Shown here in pieces: positions 1 through 8,653 of a DNA stretch of 11,384 nucleotides. This DNA is from Planctomycetota bacterium. Lineage in GTDB: Bacteria; Planctomycetota; UBA1135. The notes under the pieces are model-generated. The model saw only the letters and a program-made list of their open reading frames with translations. It made no database searches and was not told where the DNA came from. Numbering within the stretch: the stretch's first letter is position 1; every line of letters begins with the position of its first letter. The translations under genes and the position numbers were made by a program. Location: positions 1 through 11,384 of the forward strand of contig JALUUN010000286.1 of NCBI GenBank assembly GCA_027021325.1, read 5' to 3'.

Positions 1-1150
1 AGGGGAAGCGGTCGCGGCCGAAGTGGCCGTGGCGGGCGGTCCGGCGGTAGCACCAGCCGTCCTCCCGCTCGTAGGCATCGGGCCGGCGCAGGCCGAGGCG
101 GCCGATGATCCAGTCCGGGGTGAAGGGGCTGCGCCCGTCCCAGGGCTGGAGCCGGCGCAGATGGGCCGCGATCTCCGAGTCCGGGATGCGGCCGGTGCCG
201 AAGGTGTCCACCCGCAGGGAAACCGGGCGCGCCACGCCGATGGCGTAGGCCAGCTGCACCTCGCAGCGCTCGGCCCAGCCGGCGGCGACGACGTTCTTCG
301 CCACCCAGCGCGCGGCGTAGGCGGCCGAGCGGTCCACCTTGGTCGGATCCTTGCCGCTGAAGGCACCGCCGCCGTGGCGCGCGTAGCCGCCGTAGGTGTC
401 GACGATGATCTTGCGTCCGGTGAGGCCGGCGTCGCCGTGGGGACCGCCGGTGACGAAGGAGCCCGTCGGGTTGACCAGGATCCGGGTCTCGCCGTCCAGG
501 AATTCCGCCGGCAGCGTGGCCCGCACCAGCTGTTCGGTGACGGCCTCCTGGATCTCCTGGGGCTGGACCTCGGAGTTGGTCTGGGTCGAAAGCACCACGG
601 TGGTGATGCGCAGCGGCCGGTCACCCTCGTACTCGAAGGTCACCTGGCTCTTGGCGTCGGGGCGGAGCCAGGGGAGCTGGCCCGAGCGGCGCAGTTCCGC
701 CTGCCGCTCCATGAGCCGGTGCGCCCAGTGGATGGCGGCCGGCATGTAGGTCTCGGTCTCGCGGCAGGCGTAGCCGAACATCATGCCCTGGTCGCCGGCA
801 CCGGTACCCTCGCCGTCGCGGCTGCCGGAGACCCCCTTGTCGATCTCCGGAGACTGGCGGTGGATGGCGGAGAGGACGGCACAGGAACGGGCGTCGAAGC
901 CGACGCCGTGCTCGGTGTAGCCGATCTCTTCGATGACGTCGCGGATCAGTTCCTGGACGTCGAAGTGGGCCTCGGTCGTGATCTCGCCGCCGACCACCAC
1001 CAGCCCCGTGGTCACGAAGGTCTCGCAGGCGACCCGCGCTCCGTCGTCCTGGGACAGACAGGCGTCCAAGACAGCGTCGCTGATCTGGTCGGCGACCTTG
1101 TCCGGGTGTCCCATGGAAACGGACTCGGAGGTGAACAGCTTGCGTTCCAT
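1..1150 (-). CDS. metK: S-adenosylmethionine synthetase (methionine adenosyltransferase), 3' end cut by window edge
   Basis: Cytosolic enzyme that makes S-adenosylmethionine from methionine and ATP, normally a tetramer needing Mg2+ and K+. The reading frame starts at ATG 1150 with MERKLFTSESVSMGHPDKVA, the family N-terminus carrying the ATP/Mg-binding His15 and Asp17. The signature GAGDQGMMFGYA lies near residues 117-128 and the P-loop-like GGGAFSGKDPTKVDRS near 259-274; both are intact. The visible 383 codons nearly equal the family's usual length (about 385-400), so only the last residues and the stop are missing; the visible end has the typical GHFGR motif. It follows waaA by 21 bases on the same strand and is probably cotranscribed with secA-waaA. 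No clear Shine-Dalgarno is seen before this start, so it may depend on upstream translation. Identification is essentially certain. Confidence 0.97.
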   Translation of the reverse strand, partial: MERKLFTSESVSMGHPDKVADQISDAVLDACLSQDDGARVACETFVTTGLVVVGGEITTEAHFDVQELIRDVIEEIGYTEHGVGFDARSCAVLSAIHRQSPEIDKGVSGSRDGEGTGAGDQGMMFGYACRETETYMPAAIHWAHRLMERQAELRRSGQLPWLRPDAKSQVTFEYEGDRPLRITTVVLSTQTNSEVQPQEIQEAVTEQLVRATLPAEFLDGETRILVNPTGSFVTGGPHGDAGLTGRKIIVDTYGGYARHGGGAFSGKDPTKVDRSAAYAARWVAKNVVAAGWAERCEVQLAYAIGVARPVSLRVDTFGTGRIPDSEIAAHLRRLQPWDGRSPFTPDWIIGRLGLRRPDAYEREDGWCYRRTARHGHFGRDRFP

Positions 1151-1171
1151 GCCGTGGGGTCGGAAGCCGGC

Positions 1172-2508
1172 TCAGCCGGCGGGAGAAGGAGTCTCGGAAT
1201 CGGAAGGGGTGCGGCCGGACTCCAGGAGGCCGGCGCGGCGCAGGGCCGCCAGGGTGGCCCGGGCGGCCCCGCGCCGCGCCCGAAGCGCCCGGGCGGCACA
1301 CTCGCCGGCTTCCCGGGCCTGTTCCCCGGAAAGGAGCCAGGGCAGGCCGGATTCTATCAGGAGCGGTGCCGTCTCCCCAGAACGGAGTCCTCCAGCCCGG
1401 CGCAGCAGTTCCACCTCCTCGCCGAAGTTCTCGGTGCTCGGGCCGGTCAGGACGGGACGGCCGAGGGCGGCGGGCTCGAGGACGTTCTGACCGCCATGGG
1501 GAAGGAGGGAGCCGCCGACGAAAGCGACCCGGGAGGCGCGGTACACCGCCTCCAGTTCGCCGAAGGTGTCCACCACCAGGACCGCGCCCGGCGGCAGGGG
1601 CCGTTCCACATGCAGCCGGCTGCGCAGGAAGACCGGACGCGGCCCCTCCTCCAGGCGCCGCAGGAGGCGCCCGGCGCGGTCCGGGTGGCGCGGGACGAAG
1701 ACCAGGACCAGGTCGCTCAGCTCCTGCCGCGCCGCCACCGCCTCCAGGATCTCCCGCTCCTCCGGCTCGTGGGTGGAACCGCAGGCCAGGACCACCCGGC
1801 CCTCGAACCAGTGCCGCCAGGGCTCGGGCGGCGAACCGGAGACTCCACTCTCCGGCAGGTTGTCGTACTTCAGGTTCCCGGTCACGACAATGCGCTCGTC
1901 CGGCACCTGCAGCCGGCGGAAGCGCTCGGCGTAGAGTTCGTTCTGGACGCCGTAGAGGCCGATCCGGTCGAACTGCGGCAGGAGGCGCTGCACCCGCAGG
2001 TAGCCGCCCATGGAGCGTTCGGTGATGCGTCCGTTGACGATCGCCACGGGGATGCCGCGGCGGCCGCAGACCCGCAGGAAGTTGGGCCAGATCTCCAGTT
2101 CCATGAGGATCACCGCATCGGGGCGCACCTGGTCCAGAAAGCGGCGGCAGGCGCCGCGCAGGTCCAGAGGGAAGGCGCGCACCGGAAGGTCCGGCCACAG
2201 GCGCCGGGCCGTGGCCCGGCCGCTCGGGGTCGTCGAGCTGAGGACCAGCTCCAGGCCCGACTCCTCCTCGAGCAGGGCGCGCACCAGAGGGCGCATGGCC
2301 ACCACCTCCCCCACCGAGACGCCGTGCAGGAGCAGACGGCGGCGTCCGCCTCGTGCCAGAGCCGGGCCGCCCAGGGCCAGGCGGTCGCGGAGCCCGCGCC
2401 GGAACTCCGGATCCCAGGTACAACGCACCAGGGCCCAGGGCAGGAGGGCCGCCGCTCCCAGGGCCAGGAGCCCGTCGTAGAGGAGGTAGGCGGCGCCCCG
2501 GGGCCGGC

Positions 2509-2512
<4 letters not shown>
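1172..2512 (-). CDS. waaA: 3-deoxy-D-manno-octulosonic acid (Kdo) transferase
   Basis: Inner-membrane GT-B glycosyltransferase that moves Kdo from CMP-Kdo onto the lipid A precursor. The proposed TTG start at 2512 shares bases with the secA stop (TTGA overlap) and gives 446 aa against about 425 for the family. Evidence: an N-terminal hydrophobic anchor at about residues 8-30; HGVSVGEV with the presumed catalytic Glu69; MELEIWPN in the N-domain; and C-domain motifs GSTHEPEE, VPRHPDRA and GGSLLPHGGQNVLEPAALG. Small deviations from the common family forms are GGQN where GGHN is usual and GPSTENF near the end. The number of Kdo residues added cannot be read from sequence. The frame stays open far upstream into antisense secA, but only the part after the secA stop looks like WaaA, which sets the start. 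Its presence implies an LPS-type outer membrane. Confidence 0.95.
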
Positions 2513-5400
<2,888 letters not shown>

Positions 5401-5471
5401 GCTGGACTGCCCTGCTGGCTCCGCTGGACGCACGACCCGCGGGGGCCCGGCCGCGAGCGGAGGGACCGCAC

Positions 5472-5477
5472 AGTATA
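5472..5477 (-). promoter_or_regulatory. Candidate -10 box for secA (TATACT)
   Basis: On the minus strand the pyrD-secA gap contains TATACT, five of six matches to TATAAT and one of the few AT-rich hexamers in this GC-rich neighbourhood. Transcription would begin near 5465, leaving a leader of about 65 bases before GTG 5400. No convincing -35 box lies 16-18 bases upstream (that stretch is GC-rich coding sequence at the end of pyrD), so this is a weak-to-moderate call. It would let secA-waaA-metK be expressed apart from the upstream dksA-lspA-pyrD cluster. Confidence 0.35.
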
Positions 5478-5489
5478 GGCGCCGGAGCC

Positions 5490-6440
5490 TCAGCCCTCGC
5501 CGCCGCCCGCAGCGCCACCGCCGGGCCAGCGCAGGCTGCCGACCAGCTCGCGCACGCGGCAGCCCTCCTCGGCGAGGAGACGGCGCAGATCCCCGGCGAT
5601 CCGCCGGATGCCGTCCGGCCGGCGGAAGCAGTAGCTTCCCACCTGGACCGCCGAGGCGCCGGCGACGAGGAACTGGAGCACGTCCTCCGCCGAGGAGACG
5701 CCGCCGCTGGCAACGATGGGCAGGCCCACCGCCTGCCGGCACTCCCAGACCAGGCGCAGGGCCACGGGCCGGATCGCCGGGCCGCTCAGCCCGCCCATCC
5801 CCTGGCCCAGGGCCGGCCGCCGGCGGCGCCAGTCCACGACCAGGCCGAGGAGGGTGTTGCAGACCGTCAGGGCGTCGGCTCCGGCCTCCTCGGCGGCCCG
5901 GGCCAGAGGCGCGATGCGGGTGACGTTGGGCGAGAGCTTGGCCCAGAGGGGCTTGTCCGTGGCCGCCCGGCAGGCGGCCACCACCTCGCCGACGGCCTCC
6001 GGGGAGGTGCTGAAGGGCAGGGCCCCGCCCTGGACGTTCGGGCAGGACAGGTTGATCTCGATGGCCGCCAGGGCGGGCTCCGCGCCGAAAGCGGCGACCA
6101 CCTCCACGAACTCCTCCACGCTCTCGCCGCCGGCGTTGCCGACCACCGGCCAGGGCGCCTCGCGGTGCTGGGGGGCGACCTCCTCCAGGAACCAGGCGAG
6201 TCCCCGGTTCTCCAGGCCGATGCTGTTCAGGAGCCCCGCGGGCGTCTCCACCAGGCGCGGCGGCGGGTTGCCGGTGCGCGGCCGGGGCGTGACCGTCTTC
6301 AGGACATGGGCGCCGAGGTCCTCCGGCCCGAGGAAGCGCAGGGCGGCGGCAGGATCGTGGCCGAAGGTCCCCGAACCCGTCAGCAGGGGCGAGCGAAGCT
6401 CCAGGCTCCCGACCGCGCTGGTCAGGAGTCCGCTGCTCAC
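5490..6440 (-). CDS. pyrD: Dihydroorotate dehydrogenase, class 1B catalytic subunit
   Basis: FMN enzyme that oxidises dihydroorotate to orotate in de novo pyrimidine synthesis; class 1B members usually pass electrons to NAD through the Fe-S/FAD subunit PyrK. The 316-aa protein starts at GTG 6440, which overlaps the lspA stop (GTGA). A strong Shine-Dalgarno, GGGGGAAGG at 6444-6452, precedes it. Family motifs: GSGTFGHD near residues 22-29, NSIGLENRG (72-80), and INLSCPNVQGG with the catalytic-base Cys133, where class 2 enzymes have Ser. Further motifs are KLSPNVT, CNTLLG, GGLSGPAIRPVALR, ASGGV and the FMN phosphate-binding AGASAVQVGS. LSCPN plus GGLSGPAI point to class 1, most likely 1B. No pyrK is present in the window and the gene directly upstream is lspA, so the electron partner must be encoded elsewhere or differ. 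Confidence 0.94.
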   Translation of the reverse strand: MSSGLLTSAVGSLELRSPLLTGSGTFGHDPAAALRFLGPEDLGAHVLKTVTPRPRTGNPPPRLVETPAGLLNSIGLENRGLAWFLEEVAPQHREAPWPVVGNAGGESVEEFVEVVAAFGAEPALAAIEINLSCPNVQGGALPFSTSPEAVGEVVAACRAATDKPLWAKLSPNVTRIAPLARAAEEAGADALTVCNTLLGLVVDWRRRRPALGQGMGGLSGPAIRPVALRLVWECRQAVGLPIVASGGVSSAEDVLQFLVAGASAVQVGSYCFRRPDGIRRIAGDLRRLLAEEGCRVRELVGSLRWPGGGAAGGGEG

Positions 6441-7045
6441 CGCCCTTCCCCCTGCGGCGCCTGCGGCCGGTGCAGGCGCACCCGGGCGGCGCCGGTGATG
6501 AGGAGAAGGAAACCGACGGTGATGCAGGCGTCGGCGAGGTTGAAGATCGGCCAGGGATCGAAGGGCCAGAGCCGCTCCGGCCAGAAGCCCGGCCGGGCGA
6601 GTTCCACCCGCAGGAAGTCCCGGACCTCCCCGTTTCCCGCCCAGGGCGCCCAGCGCGAGAGGTTGTCGTAGAGGTTGCCCAGGGCCCCGGCTTCCAGGAG
6701 GGCGAGGGTCGGAAGGGCGAGGCGGGCTCCTGGAGCCTGGCGCGTCATCAGCCAGGCGAGGAAGACCGCGGCCAGGGCCCGGACCAGGGTCAGGGGCAGG
6801 GTCAGCTCCTGGCCAAGGCCGAAGAGGCCGCCCGGGTTGTACACACAGTGGAGGTAGAGCCAGTCGCCGAGCAGCGGCACCTTGCCCTGGCCGGGCGGGG
6901 CGGTGCTCCAGGCCCAGTCCTTGCTCAGGAGGTCCGCCGCCACGAGCAGGAGCACGGCGGACCAGAAGAGGGCCAGCCGGCGCGAGCCGAGGCCGGCGGG
7001 CCGGGCCGCCACGGCCACCGGCGGCGCCCCCTCCCCCGAGGTCAT
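6437..7045 (-). CDS. lspA: Lipoprotein signal peptidase (signal peptidase II)
   Basis: Inner-membrane aspartyl protease that removes the signal peptide of diacylated prolipoproteins. ATG 7045 overlaps the dksA-like stop (ATGA), and a good Shine-Dalgarno (AGGAAGG) lies about six bases upstream inside that gene. The product is 202 aa, longer than the usual ~165. It has four hydrophobic segments, at about residues 24-42, 83-100, 108-122 and 170-186. Family motifs: the N-terminal AADLLSKDW, YNPGGLFGL with Asn70, GALGNLYDNL (120-129), VRDF with Asp143 and FNLADACITVG with Asp172, the last two being the expected catalytic Asp pair. The two Asp are 29 residues apart, with an Arg/Trp/Pro-rich loop between them that is longer than usual. 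An N-terminal extension of about 20 residues also adds length. Confidence 0.94.
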   Translation of the reverse strand: MTSGEGAPPVAVAARPAGLGSRRLALFWSAVLLLVAADLLSKDWAWSTAPPGQGKVPLLGDWLYLHCVYNPGGLFGLGQELTLPLTLVRALAAVFLAWLMTRQAPGARLALPTLALLEAGALGNLYDNLSRWAPWAGNGEVRDFLRVELARPGFWPERLWPFDPWPIFNLADACITVGFLLLITGAARVRLHRPQAPQGEGR

Positions 7046-7407
7046 TCCTCGCCTTCCTCGACCGCCTTCTGGCAGGCGACGCAGTAGCGGGCCCAGGGCA
7101 GCACCTCGAGGCGCCGCTCGGGAATCAGCTTCTCGCAACGCTCGCAGACGCCGTAGGTCCCGGCGTCGCAGCGCTGCAGGGCCTCGAGGGTCTCGCGGCG
7201 GATCTCCTCTTCGTTCTCCAGGAGGCCGATCTGGAACTCCGTGCTGTAGGCGTCGGAGCCGAACTCGTCCACCTCGTCGGGCGAGATCTCGCCATCCCCC
7301 TTGAGGATGGACTCCTCCATGTGTTCCAGCTTGCCGCCGAGTTCCTCGAGGACCTGGAGCAGACGCTTGCGGAACTTGTTGACCTTGGTCTTGGCCAGCT
7401 TCGGCAT
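7042..7407 (-). CDS. DksA/TraR-family zinc-finger protein, probable RNA polymerase-binding regulator
   Basis: 121-aa protein of the DksA/TraR C4 zinc-finger family, whose members bind the RNA polymerase secondary channel and alter promoter response, often with ppGpp. An N-terminal basic and coiled-coil-prone helix (about residues 4-35) is followed by an acidic linker (GDGEISPDEVDEFGSD) and a second helix (about 55-80). The zinc finger YGVCERC...YCVAC comes next, with Cys88, Cys91, Cys109 and Cys112 and 17 residues between the pairs. It is shorter than E. coli DksA (151 aa), and the canonical DxxDxA coiled-coil tip is not clearly present, so a true DksA role is unproven; a general TraR/YteA-type regulator fits equally well. 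ATG 7407 has AGGTG seven bases upstream. It is first in the dksA-lspA-pyrD overlap cluster and is preceded by a hairpin-rich leader and a good promoter. Confidence 0.88.
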   Translation of the reverse strand: MPKLAKTKVNKFRKRLLQVLEELGGKLEHMEESILKGDGEISPDEVDEFGSDAYSTEFQIGLLENEEEIRRETLEALQRCDAGTYGVCERCEKLIPERRLEVLPWARYCVACQKAVEEGEE

Positions 7408-7424
7408 GGAGACACCTGGGATCA

Positions 7425-7545
7425 GCTCCGGCGGCCCGGAGCCCGGGGACGGGTACGGCGGGAGGGCCCGCCGGGGTAGGGTGGTCCTGCGCCGGGAAGG
7501 CCCCGGCGCCGCCCTTCCTGGCCGGATCCCCCGAGGGGACCGGCC
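7425..7545 (-). promoter_or_regulatory. Four consecutive hairpins in the predicted leader of the dksA-like gene
   Basis: Four non-overlapping inverted repeats fill the leader. In plus-strand coordinates: 7425-7442 (7-bp stem, loop CGGC); 7456-7473 (7-bp stem CGGCGGG/CCCGCCG, loop AGGG); 7489-7509 (8-bp stem GCGCCGGG/CCCGGCGC, 5-base loop); and 7520-7545 (6 bp plus 5 bp separated by one bulged A, 3-base loop). Centres are roughly 31, 34 and 33 bases apart. None is followed by a T tract in either direction, so they are not intrinsic terminators. The last hairpin before the gene ends 17 bases upstream of ATG 7407 and leaves the Shine-Dalgarno unpaired. They may form a structured 5' leader RNA, or protein-binding palindromes between two divergent genes. 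The base pairing is seen; any function is inference. Confidence 0.5.
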
Positions 7546-7560
7546 CTCGAAAGGCGGAGA

Positions 7561-7590
7561 ATCATAGGGAAGGTGCCGCCGATGGGTCAA
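7561..7590 (-). promoter_or_regulatory. Sigma70-like promoter for the dksA-lspA-pyrD cluster
   Basis: On the minus strand there is TTGACC (7590-7585), then an 18-base spacer, then TATGAT (7566-7561). Each hexamer matches the sigma70 consensus at five of six positions, which is notable in such GC-rich sequence. Transcription would start near 7554, giving a leader of about 147 bases that contains all four hairpins before ATG 7407. The -35 box lies on the first three codons of the divergent recombinase gene and the -10 abuts that gene's ribosome binding site. Polymerase binding here could therefore interfere with expression of the recombinase. Confidence 0.6.
7570..7575 (+). promoter_or_regulatory. 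Ribosome binding site that sets the recombinase start
   Basis: AAGGTG (within AGGGAAGGTG, 7566-7575) lies six bases before ATG 7582. The in-frame GTG at 7573 falls inside this motif and would leave no room for a Shine-Dalgarno, so ATG 7582 is preferred. Confidence 0.6.
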
Positions 7591-8580
7591 CCAGGGGAGG
7601 CGCAGCCGGTCCCCGCGGCCTTCGCCCCGGAGATCCGCGCCTGGATCGCGAGCGTCGCCGGCGAGGCCGGGCGCAGCCCGCACACCGCCGCCGCCTACCG
7701 GCGCGACCTGGAGAAGGCCGCCCGCCTGCTGCACGCCGCCGGCCGCGCCGCCTGGCAGGAGGTCACGGCCGAGGACCTGGCCGGGGTCCTGGCCGCCGCC
7801 CGCCGCCAGGGGGCCGCTCCGGCCAGCCAGGCGCGGCTGCTCGCGAGCCTGCGCGGGTTCTACCGCTTCCTCCAGGCCGAGGGCCGCGGCCCGGAGCAGG
7901 ACCCGACCCGCTTCGCCGGGCGCGTGCGCCTCTGGCGGCGCCTGCCGGAGGTCCTCTCCCCGGAGGAGGCGCGGGCGCTCCTCGACGCCCCGCCGGCGGA
8001 GGACTGGAAGGGCCAACGGGACCGGGCGCTCCTGGCCCTCCTCTACGGCGGCGGCCTGCGGGTCTCCGAGGCCTGCGGCCTGCACCTCGGGGATCTGAGC
8101 CTCCGCGCCGGCGCCCGGCCGGAGGAGCCGGGGCTGATCCGGATCCTCGGCAAGGGCGGCAGGGAGCGCCTCGTCCCCTTCGGCGGCCTGGCCCGCGAGC
8201 GGGTCGAGACCTGGCTCCGGGAGGGCCGGCCCACCCGGACCGCCCGCACGGCGGAGCGGCCGCCCTGGGTCCTCCTCAGCCGGAGCGGCCGCGCCCTCGA
8301 CCGCCACCGCGCCTGGAGCCTGGTCCGCGAGCACGCCCGCCGGGCCGGCATCCGCCGCCCGCTCCACCCCCACATCCTGCGCCATTCCTGCGCCACCCAC
8401 CTCCTCGCCGGCGGCGGCGACCTGCGCAGCGTCCAGGAGTTCCTCGGCCATGCCGACCTGCGCACGACGGAACGCTACACCCATGTGGAGGTGGACGAGC
8501 TCCGGGCCCTCCACCGCCTCCACCACCCGCGGGCCCGCCGGCCGCAAGGCCGTCCCGAGGGCCCTCCGGGCTCAATCTGA
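7582..8580 (+). CDS. xerD: Tyrosine recombinase of the XerC/XerD family
   Basis: Site-specific recombinase of the type that resolves chromosome dimers at dif. The 332-aa protein (family about 300) has an N-terminal SAM-like core-binding domain (about residues 14-110, with RSPHTAAAYRRDL and the LASLRGFYRFL helix). Its C-terminal catalytic domain carries the full set of residues: Arg160 in LRVSE, Lys191 in GKGGRERLVP, His264 and Arg267 in HILRHSCATHLL, His290 in LGHAD, and nucleophile Tyr299 in ERYTHV. The end, ELRALHRLHHPRARR, resembles XerD more than XerC, but the two cannot be separated safely here. A proline/glycine-rich tail of about 15 residues follows. It is divergent from dksA, no integrase-type neighbours or att repeats are seen, and it looks like a housekeeping Xer protein. 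No strong promoter is visible on its own strand. Confidence 0.93.
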   Translation: MGQPGEAQPVPAAFAPEIRAWIASVAGEAGRSPHTAAAYRRDLEKAARLLHAAGRAAWQEVTAEDLAGVLAAARRQGAAPASQARLLASLRGFYRFLQAEGRGPEQDPTRFAGRVRLWRRLPEVLSPEEARALLDAPPAEDWKGQRDRALLALLYGGGLRVSEACGLHLGDLSLRAGARPEEPGLIRILGKGGRERLVPFGGLARERVETWLREGRPTRTARTAERPPWVLLSRSGRALDRHRAWSLVREHARRAGIRRPLHPHILRHSCATHLLAGGGDLRSVQEFLGHADLRTTERYTHVEVDELRALHRLHHPRARRPQGRPEGPPGSI

Positions 8581-8624
8581 ACGGCAAGCAGGCTGGCAGC
8601 GGGCACCGCGTGAACCCCATGCGT

Positions 8625-8632
8625 CCCCCCCC
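8625..8632 (+). repeat. Run of eight C upstream of the Gly-rich gene
   Basis: A mononucleotide C8 tract lies 21 bases before ATG 8654, between the xerD stop and the Gly-rich gene. With nine C, an upstream ATG at 8619 would read in frame into the signal peptide; with eight, that frame stops at TGA 8655-8657. Tracts of this length are prone to slippage. Confidence 0.6.
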
Positions 8633-8653
8633 AGCCGTATCCTGCCGCCCGTC

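Noticed and set aside
7489..7509. Intrinsic terminator at the 8-bp GC hairpin
   Set aside because: No T tract follows the stem on either strand, and its position inside the predicted dksA leader suits a leader structure better.
7408..7581. A dif-type Xer recombination site next to the recombinase gene
   Set aside because: The palindromes here are very GC-rich and lack the AT-rich core and half-site pattern of dif sites.
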